Shown in pieces: positions 16,020 through 26,499 of a stretch of DNA of 64,000 nucleotides (position 1 is its first letter; each line of letters opens with the position of its first letter). Both the position numbers and the translations under genes were made by a program. Under the pieces are notes generated by a model that was not told the DNA's origin, did no database searches, and worked only from the letters and a program-made list of their open reading frames with translations. Source of the DNA: an uncultured Desulfosarcina sp. (GTDB lineage: Bacteria; Desulfobacterota; Desulfobacteria; Desulfobacterales; Desulfosarcinaceae); NCBI RefSeq assembly GCF_963668215.1, contig NZ_OY764190.1, positions 3,100,001 through 3,164,000 on the forward strand. The letters are read 5' to 3'.

Positions 16020-16436
16020 ATGAGAATCGTTTATAAGACGATGGTTTGGGTGATGCTGATGTTCACAGCCGGCCTGATGGCGGGCGGTGTGTGGGCACAG
16101 GCATCGTCCGGGCAGTCCATTTCCCCCAGCGAGTTCAAGAAGTTGCTCGATGCGCGAAGCGATGACTCCGATACGGTTTTGCTGGATATAAGAACGCCAA
16201 GGGAATTCAAGAGCGGACATATCCGGGGGGCGCAGTTGCTGGATTACTATTCAAGCGATTTCGTTGAGCGGCTCAAGCGTCTGGATCGGGAGAAGACCTA
16301 TCTGGTTTATTGCCGCAGCGGCAATCGAAGCGGAAAAAGCCTTAAGATTTTCAAGCAGCTGGGTTTCCGGCAGGTCTATCACCTTGACACCGGCATTCTT
16401 GGTTGGCTGAAGGAAAAGTATCCATTGGAAAATTAA
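16020..16436 (+). CDS. Periplasmic single-domain rhodanese
   Basis: A 138-residue protein with a signal peptide (1-28, ending VWAQA) and one rhodanese domain. The active-site loop is YCRSGNRSG with the persulfide-forming cysteine, preceded by LLDIRTPREFKSGHI. This is a standard catalytically competent single-domain rhodanese. The ATG at 16020 has AGAGGG just upstream and gives a proper signal peptide. The gene has a palindromic operator 70 bp upstream and is followed closely by the YyaL and selenoprotein genes, forming a thiol/selenium operon. Confidence 0.85.
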   Translation: MRIVYKTMVWVMLMFTAGLMAGGVWAQASSGQSISPSEFKKLLDARSDDSDTVLLDIRTPREFKSGHIRGAQLLDYYSSDFVERLKRLDREKTYLVYCRSGNRSGKSLKIFKQLGFRQVYHLDTGILGWLKEKYPLEN

Positions 16437-16499
16437 CCCTGACCGGCGGAGCCAATCGATTTTTTTTGACCCCTTCGCAAGAAAGAAAATGGTGGCAAC

Positions 16500-18659
16500 A
16501 TGACCCTTGAAATGGAATATCAAAAGATGCAGCGGATGCGGGGAGACGCCTACCGCCCCCGGACCCGCCATCTCGACGTGCAGGGACAGCCGGTGTATAC
16601 CAACCGCCTGTTTCTCCAATCCAGCCCCTACCTGCTCCAGCACGCCCACAACCCGGTGGACTGGCACCCCTGGGGGGACGAGGCCTTCGATACCGCCCGA
16701 CGCCTGGACCGGCCGGTTCTGTTATCCGTAGGCTACGCCACCTGTCACTGGTGCCATGTGATGGAAGAGGAATCCTTCGAAGACGAGGAGATCGCCGGTT
16801 ATATCAACGAAAATTATATCCCCGTGAAGGTGGACCGGGAAGAGCGTCCCGATGTGGATGCCATCTACATGAGTGCCGTGCAGGCCATAACCGGCCAGGG
16901 CGGCTGGCCCATGACCGTGTGGCTGACGCCGGACCGCCAGCCATTTTACGGGGGAACGTATTTCCCGGCCCGGGACGGCGACCGCGGCGCCGCGGTGGGA
17001 TTTTTCACTCTGCTGAAAAAAATCCGCGAAAGCTATGATCACCGGCGGGACCTGGTTGTCCGTTCCGCCGGTGAACTTTCCCGGACGATTCGCCAGATGC
17101 TGGCGCCGGCCGGCGGCGACCGCCTGCCCATGGAGGCCGTCCTGGAACGCGCCGTCGCCTCCAGCAGGACGCGATTCGATGCCGTTAACGGCGGGGTCGG
17201 CGGGGCGCCCAAATTCCCCAGCTCGCTTCCGATCCGGCTGCTGTTGCGCCACCATAAGCGCACCGGCGACGCCAAGAGCCTGGAGATGGCGGTCCTGACC
17301 CTGGAAAAAATGGCGTCCGGCGGCATCAACGACCAGATCGGCGGCGGCTTTCATCGCTATGCCACCGACGCCAAGTGGCTGGTTCCCCACTTCGAAAAGA
17401 TGCTTTACGACAATGCGCTGCTGGTACCGGCGTACATCGAAGGCTGGCAGGCCACGGGAAATCCCCATCTGCGTCAGGTGGCCGTAAATACCCTCGAGTA
17501 TGTGGCCCGCGAGATGACGTCCCCGCAGGGGGCCTTTTTCTCCGCCACCGATGCGGACAGCCTGACGCCGGCCGGCCACCGGGAGGAAGGCTATTATTTT
17601 ACCTGGACCCCGGCGGAACTCGACGACGTCCTGGGCAGCAAAGATGCCCGGGTGGCTGCCGCCGTTTACGGTGTTCGCGTCGAGGGCAACTTCGAGGGCC
17701 GCAGCATCCTTTTTTTGCCGCAGGATATTGACGAGACCGCCAAATCGTTGGGCCTGTCCGTCGAAGCGCTGTCCTCCGCCATGGACCGGATCAATGCGAA
17801 GCTCTACGCCCATCGCCAGAAGCGCCCGGCGCCCCTGCGCGACGACAAGATCCTGGCCGCCTGGAACGGACTGATGATTTCCGCCTTTGCCCGCGGCGGC
17901 ATGGCCCTGGAAGATCCGACTCATGTTCAACGGGCCGGGCGGGCTGCGGATTTCATCTGGGATCGAATGGTTGCAGACCGTCGGCTCGGACGAAGCTACA
18001 AGGACAACGCCGTTTCCGGAAATGGGTTCCTCGAAGACTACGCTTTTATGATTGCCGCGCTGCTGGACCTGTTCGAAGCCACCGCAGAACCGCTTTGGCT
18101 GGATCGGGCCGTCGCGCTGGACCGCAGCCTTGCCGAGCGGTTCGCCGATCCCGAAAACGGTGGGTTTTTCATGACCGCCGACGACCATGAGGTCCTGATC
18201 GCGCGGGAAAAGCCGATTCTCGACGGCGCACTGCCCTCGGGAAACGCCATCGCCATGATGAATCTGCTTCGTTTGCACGGATTGACCCTGGTGCCCGCCT
18301 ATATGGAACGGGCGGAAAAGGGATTGCGCACGTTTTCGACATCCGTCGAAGCCAATCCGGGGGCTTTCGGCGAGATGCTCATGGCGCTGGAATACTACCT
18401 GCACCCGCCCTGCCAGGCGATCGTCGTGACGCCGGCAGACAAGGATTCCAACCGGTTCGTGCATCGGCTGCAGACCGCCTTTCTGCCGGGCAGCCTGGTA
18501 ATGGCCGTGAGCGAAGACCAGGCTGCCGGCTTGGCCCGCCAGGCGCCTTTTTTCAAAGGCAAGACCGCGGTCGAAGGCAAGGTCACGGCCTATGTGTGCC
18601 GCAACGGAGCCTGCCGGCTGCCGGCCACCAGCGAAGAGGAGATGGTGGCGCAGCTTTAA
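16500..18659 (+). CDS. YyaL/SSP411 family thioredoxin-domain protein (DUF255)
   Basis: A 719-residue cytoplasmic protein. The N-terminal thioredoxin-like domain (about 35-200) carries the exposed pair Cys82 and Cys85 in [15 protein letters not shown], with NPVDWHPWG before it, both diagnostic of DUF255. The rest is an alpha/alpha-barrel like that of glycan epimerases ([27 protein letters not shown]). Members occur in all domains of life, including human SPATA20, and their reaction is still unsettled. It lies 63 bp after the rhodanese gene and 46 bp before the selenoprotein gene. Confidence 0.9.
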   Translation: MTLEMEYQKMQRMRGDAYRPRTRHLDVQGQPVYTNRLFLQSSPYLLQHAHNPVDWHPWGDEAFDTARRLDRPVLLSVGYATCHWCHVMEEESFEDEEIAGYINENYIPVKVDREERPDVDAIYMSAVQAITGQGGWPMTVWLTPDRQPFYGGTYFPARDGDRGAAVGFFTLLKKIRESYDHRRDLVVRSAGELSRTIRQMLAPAGGDRLPMEAVLERAVASSRTRFDAVNGGVGGAPKFPSSLPIRLLLRHHKRTGDAKSLEMAVLTLEKMASGGINDQIGGGFHRYATDAKWLVPHFEKMLYDNALLVPAYIEGWQATGNPHLRQVAVNTLEYVAREMTSPQGAFFSATDADSLTPAGHREEGYYFTWTPAELDDVLGSKDARVAAAVYGVRVEGNFEGRSILFLPQDIDETAKSLGLSVEALSSAMDRINAKLYAHRQKRPAPLRDDKILAAWNGLMISAFARGGMALEDPTHVQRAGRAADFIWDRMVADRRLGRSYKDNAVSGNGFLEDYAFMIAALLDLFEATAEPLWLDRAVALDRSLAERFADPENGGFFMTADDHEVLIAREKPILDGALPSGNAIAMMNLLRLHGLTLVPAYMERAEKGLRTFSTSVEANPGAFGEMLMALEYYLHPPCQAIVVTPADKDSNRFVHRLQTAFLPGSLVMAVSEDQAAGLARQAPFFKGKTAVEGKVTAYVCRNGACRLPATSEEEMVAQL

Positions 18660-18705
18660 ATACCCCAACGATAATCATTTCAATTGAAAGAGAAGGGGCA
18701 AAATC

Positions 18706-19662
18706 ATGAGTGAAACAAACGATGGTCCGGAAACGTTCGAATCCTTCAAGAAGTCTTTTTTTTACGGCAGCCGTTCGGACCTGAGTTTCAAGTTCCTGTC
18801 CCATCTCTCCGACGGCCAGGCCGCCGATTTTTTCCAGGGGCTGCTGTCCAAGCTTGTGGATGCTTACGACGACGGGAACGCAGCACCGATTTACGAGCAT
18901 GTCCGCCAGGGCCAGGTGCTCTCCTATGCCCAGGAGGCCCGGGCCGTTTACGAAACGGGGCCTTTTACCCCCATGGAAAAGCCCCTGTCCCGATCCCGTC
19001 TCATGCTGCTCACATCCAGCGGTCATTTTGTGCAGGGTGACGACCCCGAGCCGTTGGGGATCGAGAACATGACCCAGACCCAGGCGGAGCAGAACATCAT
19101 GTCCTTTTTAAAGGCGCCGCCCACCTTAAGCACCATTGCGGCGGACACCGCGATGGATCGACTGGTGGTGCGCCACGGCGGCTACGACGTGCGCGGCGCC
19201 CGTAAGGATCACAATGTTAGCTTTCCCCTGCAGCGGTTGCGGGAATTGGCCGCCGAGGGGCTTTTCGCCGAGCTTTCCGACCCGGCCTTTTCCTTTGTCG
19301 GAGCCTGCTCCCAGACCCGCCTGAATAAGATCACCGGGCCCGAATGGGTCCGGCGATTCAAGGCGCAGCAGGTCGATGCTGCCCTGCTGGTGCCCGTCTG
19401 ACCGGTCTGTCACGTGTCCGTGGGACACGTTGCGCGCCTGATGGAGGCGGCGGGAATCCCCACTGTCGTCGTTGCCGTGGCTGCCTTTGAACAGCCGTTG
19501 AAGAAGATGGCACTTGCCCGCATCCTGCTGACACCTTTTCTGATGGGCCGCCCCGTGGGCCCGGTCGGCGATGCCGAAACCCAGAAACAGGTTCTCCGGA
19601 CTGCATTAGGCCTGCTTGAATCGGCCAAACAGCCGACGACGGCCATTTTCCGGCAACCCTGA
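18706..19662 (+). CDS. GrdB/PrdB-like selenoprotein (TGA read as Sec)
   Basis: The frame runs through TGA at 19399-19401 and continues to 19662, giving 318 residues with selenocysteine at 232. The context LLVPV-Sec-PVC-HVSVGH-VARLMEAAGIPTVVV matches the UxxC redox motif of the glycine/sarcosine/betaine/D-proline reductase selenoprotein B family. The sequence after the TGA is clearly the same protein. A hairpin suitable as a bacterial SECIS follows the TGA (19412-19430). No grdA, grdC or other reductase subunit is nearby, so this is one of the stand-alone family members of unknown substrate. It is last in an operon with rhodanese and YyaL-like genes. Ordinary gene callers would truncate it at 19401. 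Confidence 0.88.
19412..19430 (+). promoter_or_regulatory. Putative SECIS hairpin for the GrdB-like gene
   Basis: ACGTGTCC (19412-19419), loop GTG, GGACACGT (19423-19430): a perfect 8-bp stem starting 11 nt after the TGA codon, the expected distance for SelB recruitment in bacteria. Confidence 0.6.
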
Positions 19663-19801
19663 CCCGGGCTGACGCTTTTCCAACGGTCCCTTAAAATAAA
19701 AAAAGCTATTGATAGCTTGCCCGCCTGCCGATATACCTTGGCGTAACCAATTATTAATAGTCATCATTTTCTTTATATTGGACAAGGGACCTTTCACGAC
19801 C

Positions 19802-22558
19802 ATGCCAACGGACGATTTAAAGAAAAGCGACAAGCGACCCAACCTTTCCCGGCGGACCCTGCATCGTGACCTGATCGTGAGCATCCTTGTGGTGGTGACG
19901 GTTGTCTTTTTCTCGGTGGCCGTTGTGGCCTACGGCTATCTGACGCACAAAGCCCAGGTTAAAAGCCGTGAAACCATGGCCGAGTTCAGCGAATATCTGC
20001 ACGACTCTCTGGAGCTTCCCATCTGGAACATCGACGAAGAAGGGATCGACAAGATCTGCAACTCGTTTTTCGAAAACGCGTTGGTGGCGAGGATGAAGGT
20101 AACCGACCACGAAGGAACGGTGTTTTTCGAGAAAGAGCGCAGCAAAACCGCATCCATCATGGCTTCGCGGACTTCCATCATGCACGGCGAAATGGTGGTC
20201 GGCTATCTCGAGCTTGCGCTGAATCCTCAATTCTTTGTAGAACAGCAGCGTCATTTCATGTGGCTCAGTATTGCCGGACTGATTGCCGCCCTGCTGGTGC
20301 TGGTGGTTACCTTGCGCATTGTGCTGAAAGTGTTTCTGATTTCTCCCTTGAACCAGTTGATCCAGCGCACCGATCAGATTGCCCGGGGGGAATACGATTT
20401 TGTCGAACTGGAGGCGCCTCAGGTGGAGATCCGCACCATCGTTTCGCGGTTCAATACCATGGCCGATCGCATCCAGCGCCGTGAGCGATCCTTAAAAAAA
20501 GTCAATCTGCGTCTGGAGATGGAAATCGAAAAACACCGCGATGCGCAGGCGGCCCTGATAAATTCCCAGGAGGAGTTGCATTCGATCATCCGCTCCACCC
20601 CGGACATCATCTTTCGGCTGGACACCGTGGGCCGGTTTACCTTTGTCAGCGATGCCATCCGGCGATACGGTCTGGCCCCCGAAGAACTGCTCGGCCGATC
20701 TATGCTGGACTTCGTGCATCCGGATGACGCGGATGTCGCCAGAAACCGAATCGATCAGCGACAGAGCGGAAGCAGCCTCAACCGGTTGGCCATCCGCGCC
20801 TTTGGTCAAACCTGTCTGGCGAACAAGGAAAGCGGACGGATGTCCGAGCAGGATCCCGTATTTTTAATCGATGCGGAAGGCCTTTATGTGTCCGGTGGCG
20901 AGGGGATCAAAGCGTTTGTGGGTACCCAGGGGATTGCCAGGGACATTACCGAGCAGCGGCAGATGGAGTCCGCCCGCCTGGAAAGTGAAGACCGCCTCCT
21001 GCTGGCCCTGGACGTCAGCGGCGCCGGTATCTGGCAGCTGGACCTGAAAGCGGGTTCCATTATCGTGGATGACCGGATCTACAACCTTTTGGGATACGAA
21101 GCGGCCGACCTCACCCATGGACTGCGATTGATGCGCGACAAAACCGATCCGGGAACATGGGACACCATAAAAAGAAAGTTTGATCGCCACGTGGCCGGCA
21201 TGGCACCGATGTTCGATTACGAGTTCAGCCTCCAGGCCAGAGACGGGCAATGGAAGTGGTTTCACACCAAGGCCAAAGTGGTGCGGTTCGACAAGGACGG
21301 CCAGCCGGAGACCATGGTGGGGATCATTCTCGACACCAGCGACAAAAAAGAAGCTGAAGAGGAAAGAGAGCGTCTGGAACTGAAGCTGCAGCAGGCCCAG
21401 AAAATGGAGGCCATCGGTACCCTGGCCGGCGGCATCGCCCATGACTTCAACAATATTCTGGGCGCGATCCTGGGATATGCCCAACTCACCCAGATGCAAA
21501 CGGCGGGCAACGGCCGCGTGCAGGGGTATGTGGACAACATCTTCAAGGCCAGCGAGCGGGCCAAAGGTCTGGTGGAGCAGATCCTCACCTTCACCCGCCA
21601 GGGCAAGTCCCAGAAAATTCCCTCCGATATCTCCGTTGTGCTCAAAGAGGTGGTGAAACTGCTGCGCGCCACCATTCCCAGTACCATAGAGATTGTCCAG
21701 AACATTCCCTCCAATTTAGGCACTGTAATGGCGGACCAGACCCAGATTCATCAGGTGCTGATGAACCTTTGCACCAACGCGGCCCACGCCATGGAGACCC
21801 GGGGGGGAACGCTGACCGTCACCCTGAAGATCCATGCCGTGGCGTCCGGCACCCCGTCCACCGAGGTCGATCTGGCTCCCGGCCGCTATCTGAAGCTTTC
21901 GGTCGGCGATACCGGGACCGGTATGGAAAAAGCGGTGATCGATCGTATCTTCGACCCTTACTACACGACCAAATCCCTGGGCGAGGGCACGGGCATGGGC
22001 CTGGCAACCGTGCATGGGATCGTCAACGACCATGGCGGCCGGATATTCGTCGAGAGTCATCCCGGCGAAGGTTCGGTCTTTTCCGTTTTCTTTCCGGTCC
22101 TTGAAAACCCGGCGGCATCGACTCCCCGTCGGGAGATGGAATACCCCGGGGGAAACGAACGCATCCTGTTCGTCGATGACGAGGAACTTCTTGTCGAGGT
22201 TGGTGTAGAGATGCTCAAAGATCTCGGATACGACGCCGTGGGTGTAACCCGATCGGACGAGGCCTATGAAATGTTCCTGGAACGACCGGATGGGTTCGAT
22301 CTGGTGATCACGGACATGACCATGCCCGGCATGACCGGAGATCAGATGGCAATCAAGATGATGCAACACCGGCCCGAGATCCCCATCATCATCTGCACCG
22401 GTTTCAGCAAGCGCATGTCCGCAATCCAGGCCGCATCCACGGGGATCCGCGCGTTTTTAATGAAGCCGGTCACCGTCGAGGAGCTTTCCCGGACCATCCG
22501 CAAGGTGCTCGATGGCGCCGAAACCGTTATGCCGGAAGTTCAGGAAGCCGAGGGATAG
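19802..22558 (+). CDS. Membrane hybrid sensor histidine kinase
   Basis: A 918-residue kinase with two transmembrane helices (about 22-46 and 152-176) flanking a periplasmic sensor. HAMP (about 175-228) and two PAS domains (about 255-385 and 395-520) follow, then HisKA with His547 in GGIAHDFNNILGAILGY. The ATPase domain shows NLCTNAAHAM, GDTGTGM and GEGTGMGLATVHGI, and a C-terminal receiver has Asp838 in VITDMTMPGM. All catalytic residues are present. The ATG at 19802 is used because upstream sequence is hydrophobic and unrelated. There is no adjacent response regulator, so its output partner is unknown. Confidence 0.9.
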   Translation: MPTDDLKKSDKRPNLSRRTLHRDLIVSILVVVTVVFFSVAVVAYGYLTHKAQVKSRETMAEFSEYLHDSLELPIWNIDEEGIDKICNSFFENALVARMKVTDHEGTVFFEKERSKTASIMASRTSIMHGEMVVGYLELALNPQFFVEQQRHFMWLSIAGLIAALLVLVVTLRIVLKVFLISPLNQLIQRTDQIARGEYDFVELEAPQVEIRTIVSRFNTMADRIQRRERSLKKVNLRLEMEIEKHRDAQAALINSQEELHSIIRSTPDIIFRLDTVGRFTFVSDAIRRYGLAPEELLGRSMLDFVHPDDADVARNRIDQRQSGSSLNRLAIRAFGQTCLANKESGRMSEQDPVFLIDAEGLYVSGGEGIKAFVGTQGIARDITEQRQMESARLESEDRLLLALDVSGAGIWQLDLKAGSIIVDDRIYNLLGYEAADLTHGLRLMRDKTDPGTWDTIKRKFDRHVAGMAPMFDYEFSLQARDGQWKWFHTKAKVVRFDKDGQPETMVGIILDTSDKKEAEEERERLELKLQQAQKMEAIGTLAGGIAHDFNNILGAILGYAQLTQMQTAGNGRVQGYVDNIFKASERAKGLVEQILTFTRQGKSQKIPSDISVVLKEVVKLLRATIPSTIEIVQNIPSNLGTVMADQTQIHQVLMNLCTNAAHAMETRGGTLTVTLKIHAVASGTPSTEVDLAPGRYLKLSVGDTGTGMEKAVIDRIFDPYYTTKSLGEGTGMGLATVHGIVNDHGGRIFVESHPGEGSVFSVFFPVLENPAASTPRREMEYPGGNERILFVDDEELLVEVGVEMLKDLGYDAVGVTRSDEAYEMFLERPDGFDLVITDMTMPGMTGDQMAIKMMQHRPEIPIIICTGFSKRMSAIQAASTGIRAFLMKPVTVEELSRTIRKVLDGAETVMPEVQEAEG

Positions 22559-22574
22559 CAAGGAGTTCGCTTTT

Positions 22575-23648
22575 TCATTTTTTCAGGGCCGCTTTCAGGG
22601 CGTCCAGAAATTTGTGGTTGGCCTTGTGAAGGGGCAGGTCGGTAAGTGTGCCGAAAGATATCCAGCGGTGGCGCCGGGCACTTGCCAGCCGCACCCGCCC
22701 GGCCGCATACCGGCACAAAAAGACCTCCCCGGTGATTTTGAAGTGGGTATAGGCATGTCGAATCCGCGTCAGCCGACGCTCCACGAGAACGGTCAGCCCG
22801 GTTTCCGCCTTCAGTTTGCTTTCAACACCCGCCGTTGCTGTTGACCCGCTGTCTACGGGCACGGCCGGAAATTCCCATAATCCGCCCAGAAATCCCTCCA
22901 ACCGACGCTGCACCACCAGCATTTTCCCCTTTTTCAGGATCACGGCGATGGCCAGTCGGCGATGGGGAACCGTTTTTGATGGGTCGCGTTTTGGATAGCA
23001 GGCCGTTCGGCCGTTTTGGCGTGCCCCGCACTGTTCGGCCAGCGGACAGCCGCCGCAGTCGGGATTTTTCGGCCGGCAGACCAGTGCCCCCAGTTCCATG
23101 ATCGCCTGGTTGTAATCCGCCGGCTGTTTCGGGCAGATCAATTCCCCGGCCGGCTCCAGGAAAATTTTGTGGGATCCGCTGCGGTTCACGGGAAAATCGA
23201 TTTCCAGCAATCTGGCCAGCACCCGTTTGACATTGCCGTCCACCACAGGAAGCGACTGATTAAAAGCGATGCTCAGAACGGCGGCGGCGATATATTCCCC
23301 CACTCCGGACAGGGATCGAAAAGCGGCCGGATCGTCGGGTACGGCGCCATTGAAGCGGGCCACCACGATCCCGGCGGCACGGTGCAGATTGCGGGCCCGG
23401 GAATAGTAGCCCAGCCCTTCCCAAAGCTTGAGCACTTCCTGAAGATCGGCCCGGGCCAGCAGGCTCACGGTAGGAAAACGCTTCATAAATCGAAGATAAT
23501 AGGCAATGGCCGTGTCCACCCGGGTCTGCTGAAGCATTACTTCGGACACCCAGATGGCATAGGGATCCGATGTCTCCCGCCAGGGCAGGCGGCGTCGGTG
23601 AGCGGCGTACCAGGATAGCAGTCGTCGGCGAAGGGTTTGTGTGTCCAT
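22575..23648 (-). CDS. mutY: A/G-specific adenine glycosylase
   Basis: A 357-residue base-excision repair enzyme that removes adenine paired with 8-oxoguanine. Catalytic Glu36 (SEVMLQQT) and Asp137 (VVDGNVKRV) are present, with the HhH motif LSGVGEYIA between them. The [4Fe-4S] ligands Cys191, 198, 201 and 207 have the C-x6-C-x2-C-x5-C spacing. The C-terminal NUDIX-like domain recognises 8-oxoG (about 230-350). An ATG at 23648 is preferred over a TTG one codon upstream. It converges on the hybrid kinase gene. Confidence 0.95.
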   Translation of the reverse strand: MDTQTLRRRLLSWYAAHRRRLPWRETSDPYAIWVSEVMLQQTRVDTAIAYYLRFMKRFPTVSLLARADLQEVLKLWEGLGYYSRARNLHRAAGIVVARFNGAVPDDPAAFRSLSGVGEYIAAAVLSIAFNQSLPVVDGNVKRVLARLLEIDFPVNRSGSHKIFLEPAGELICPKQPADYNQAIMELGALVCRPKNPDCGGCPLAEQCGARQNGRTACYPKRDPSKTVPHRRLAIAVILKKGKMLVVQRRLEGFLGGLWEFPAVPVDSGSTATAGVESKLKAETGLTVLVERRLTRIRHAYTHFKITGEVFLCRYAAGRVRLASARRHRWISFGTLTDLPLHKANHKFLDALKAALKK

Positions 23649-23882
23649 CAAAGGTCAACCGTATTGTCAGGGTAAAAGCCAGGGCGCGGATGGTTCACAG
23701 ATATCGGACTTTTCAGGGCGCCGTCAACATCGGGGTCAAGTATCGGGCAAAGATGACGATATAACACTTGTACCTTTACTTGCCTCGATACAATTCCATT
23801 TCAGGCCGCATCGGCCCAGTGCGCAGGGCATCGGTCATCGTGTCCATCGGCTGTTGCCTTCGGAAAGGATGGAGGATCACCC

Positions 23883-25520
23883 ATGACGGGGATAAACGCC
23901 ACCGATTATATTGAAGAACTGCGTTTCGATATCCGTGAAAAGGATATGATCAAAGCCAAGCTGGTCCTGTCGAAAATCGGGGACGTGGAGGAGCCGGTTC
24001 GCAAGATGGCCCTTTTCGAACTGAACCGGGCCGAGGACAGCTTTGCCATTCCCCTGATCGTCAACCTGATCGCCGAACAACGGGACCTGGCCCACTTCTA
24101 CCCCCAACTGAAAGAAATCCTGTACGCCAAATCGCTCTACCAGCCGAAAATGCTGCTTTCCATGCTCACCCGCGAAAACAAGCGCGAGAATCGGATCGTA
24201 CTGGTGGAGGTGGCCGGGGAGATCCGTCTCGAAGGCGCCGCTTCCCAGCTTATGGGCATCCTCAACGAAGACGAGGACGAGACGATCATCAAGGCGGTGA
24301 TCGGGACATTGGGGACGATCGGCGAGACAGGGGCCACCACCGCCATATCGGAATATCTCTATTCGGGCAGCCTGGAGTTGACCATCGCCGCGATCTACGC
24401 CTTGGGAAGGTTGGCCACCCCCACGGCCTTTCAGCGGCTGGCGGAAAAGCTGGGGGCCGATCCGGATCTGGACATCATGATTCTGGACGTTTTCGCCACC
24501 GATCAGAGTCCCGAAGCCATCGAACGGCTCAACGAGGGCCTTTCTTCCCACTTCGCCCATCTGCGCAACGCCGCCAAACAGCGCCTGCGGGACATGGGCG
24601 GCAAAGCGGTTCCCGTACTGATCGACAATCTGCACCACGACGATCCGGATCTTCTCATCCACACCCTCAACGTGCTTGGCGAAACCGGGGACGAGAGCGC
24701 CATCGTGCCCATTCGCAAACTGCTGCACAACGAGCCCAAAGACGCCAATGTCCGTTTCGCCGCTTACGAGGCCCTGGGACTGCTGCCGGTTGAAAAGGGT
24801 GCGTTCGCCCTGGCCCAGGGACTGGCCGACCCGGTGGAAAACGTCCGTGCGGCTGCGGCCGCGGCCATCGACCGCAACTACAGCACCATGCTGGCGGCCG
24901 GGTTGAAAAACATGGTGCGGGCCGGCGAGGAAGAAACCCGGCAACTCGTCGAGACCGTGCTCAACGCCAGCTGCGAAACGATTTTCCTGGATCTTTTCGA
25001 AGAGGAGGTCTTCCGGGTCAATGCGGTGGATTTTCTCTGCAACCGGGCCCATCCCGATATCCGCACGCATTTTGCCGACCTGATGGAGAAAAACGGGCTT
25101 GGCAATCTGGCGGCCCCGGGCGGCGGCGAGGCCCAAAGCGATGCCGCGCCGTCTTTGAAAGTGTTTGCCGTGGACGATTCCAAGATGATTCTCAACATTT
25201 ACCGGGGCATCCTGCACAAGCTGGGCTGCGAATCGACCCTGTTCGAGTTCCCCGCCGAGGCGCTGTCGGCGGTCAAAGACAATCCTCCCGACTTCATCTT
25301 TACCGACCTTAACATGCCCCATATCAACGGCATCGAACTGATCCGGGGAGTGCGTTCGCAGTTCGACAAAGATACCCTGCCGATCGTCATGGTCACGACC
25401 CAGAACGAAACCCAGGACAACCAGGCCGCTTACGATGCCGGCGTCAATGCCATTTTGCACAAGCCGTTTACCGCCGAGGATCTCGGCAAGGTTTTAAAGG
25501 AGTTGGGGAAGATGGCATGA
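23883..25520 (+). CDS. HEAT-repeat protein with C-terminal receiver domain
   Basis: A 545-residue cytoplasmic protein. About 400 residues form HEAT/armadillo-like helical repeats (for example LVEVAGEIRLEGAASQLMGIL, EDETIIKAVIGTLGTIG, LTIAAIYALGRLATPTA). A linker rich in G and A (about 405-425) leads to a receiver domain with phospho-acceptor context FIFTDLNMPHING and closing Lys in LHKPFTAEDL. HEAT repeats usually mediate protein contacts, so the receiver may control binding to a partner. No kinase is adjacent; the hybrid kinase lies 1.3 kb upstream. The GGAGGATCACCC site supports the start. Confidence 0.85.
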   Translation: MTGINATDYIEELRFDIREKDMIKAKLVLSKIGDVEEPVRKMALFELNRAEDSFAIPLIVNLIAEQRDLAHFYPQLKEILYAKSLYQPKMLLSMLTRENKRENRIVLVEVAGEIRLEGAASQLMGILNEDEDETIIKAVIGTLGTIGETGATTAISEYLYSGSLELTIAAIYALGRLATPTAFQRLAEKLGADPDLDIMILDVFATDQSPEAIERLNEGLSSHFAHLRNAAKQRLRDMGGKAVPVLIDNLHHDDPDLLIHTLNVLGETGDESAIVPIRKLLHNEPKDANVRFAAYEALGLLPVEKGAFALAQGLADPVENVRAAAAAAIDRNYSTMLAAGLKNMVRAGEEETRQLVETVLNASCETIFLDLFEEEVFRVNAVDFLCNRAHPDIRTHFADLMEKNGLGNLAAPGGGEAQSDAAPSLKVFAVDDSKMILNIYRGILHKLGCESTLFEFPAEALSAVKDNPPDFIFTDLNMPHINGIELIRGVRSQFDKDTLPIVMVTTQNETQDNQAAYDAGVNAILHKPFTAEDLGKVLKELGKMA

Positions 25521-25553
25521 AAAAGGGCCATGCAGCGGCCCTTTTCTTTTTTT
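25521..25553. terminator. Shared terminator between convergent genes
   Basis: AAAAGGGCC (25521-25529) and GGCCCTTTT (25537-25545) with a 7-nt loop, followed by CTTTTTTT. It can serve both the HEAT-receiver gene and the Usp gene ending at 25552. Confidence 0.8.
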
Positions 25554-26499
25554 AGATAATCCACACAGCCAGTTGATTGGCCAGTCTGAGCACCTGGTCG
25601 CTGACCCGGCCGATGAAAAATTCGTCGATGAAGGTGATCAGCCCACGGCGGCCAAGCACCACGCTTCCGAAATCATTTTCCTCGGCCTGCCGAACGATGT
25701 GGGTCGCTCTGTCCCGGTCCACGGTGTGAATTCTCAAGGAGAGGTGCTCCGGGGGAATTCCTTCCGCCAAGAGGCGGGTGCGGGCTTCCTCCAACTGCTC
25801 GCCGATCTTCTCTTTTCCGATTACGATGCGACTGGTGCAATTGTCTATCTTGAAATAGGGGTCCTCGCCGGGCCAGAACTTTTTGTCACTTTTTATCATG
25901 CTGTAAAGCTGAAGATGGTTGTCCGACATGCCCACCAGGGCGCCGACGCAGACCACGCCCTTCATGGCCCCGTGGGTGCCGTCGAAAGCCACCAGGAGAT
26001 GTTTGGCTTCGGGGTTGCCGCCCACCACCACGATGGGAATATGCTTGATCTTGGTCACCAATTTCATGGCTGTGCTTTTAACCAGCCAGTCTTTGAAACG
26101 GCTCCACCCGGTACGCCCGACGACAATAGCATGGTAGCCCTCATAGCTTTCCTTGACAATGTCCTGGGTGACGCCCAGGTTTTTAGACGGTGTTTTAACC
26201 GTTATTGCGGAATCGGAAAATCCTTTTTGCCGGAAGTACGCCCGTGCGCTGTCCATTACGCTGGCGATGTCCTGCTTTTGTTCGGTGGCCCATTTCTTCA
26301 GGCCGGTCACCCGGCTTTTGTAGTGGGGATAGGCATCCAGGTCGGAAAAGAGTTCGAACAATTGGGCCTGTACGTGAAACAGGACGATTTGGGTACGGTT
26401 CGGTGGGAATACGCCGGCTGCGTAGCGGATGGCCCGCAAGGACTGTTCGCTGCCGTCCACTGCCACGAGAATTTTATGCAAGGGAGTACTTTCCTGCAC
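25552..26499 (-). CDS. Tandem universal stress protein
   Basis: A 315-residue protein with two UspA domains. The first opens HKILVAVDGSEQSLRAIRYAA and ends near HAIVVGRTGWSRFKDWLVKSTAMKL; the second opens KHLLVAFDGTHGAMKGVVCVG and ends with GSVVLGRRGLITFIDEFF and RVSDQVLRLA. The G-x-G-x9-G(S/T) ATP-binding loops are only partly kept. The start is a GTG at 26499 that sits 7 nt after a perfect AGGAGG, which is better than the ATG further upstream with no such site. It is divergent from the rnf operon. Confidence 0.87.
   Translation of the reverse strand: MQESTPLHKILVAVDGSEQSLRAIRYAAGVFPPNRTQIVLFHVQAQLFELFSDLDAYPHYKSRVTGLKKWATEQKQDIASVMDSARAYFRQKGFSDSAITVKTPSKNLGVTQDIVKESYEGYHAIVVGRTGWSRFKDWLVKSTAMKLVTKIKHIPIVVVGGNPEAKHLLVAFDGTHGAMKGVVCVGALVGMSDNHLQLYSMIKSDKKFWPGEDPYFKIDNCTSRIVIGKEKIGEQLEEARTRLLAEGIPPEHLSLRIHTVDRDRATHIVRQAEENDFGSVVLGRRGLITFIDEFFIGRVSDQVLRLANQLAVWII

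Noticed and set aside
16722..18668. 648-codon open frame antisense to the YyaL gene
   Set aside because: No domain pattern is seen, while the plus strand encodes a clear DUF255 protein across the same stretch.
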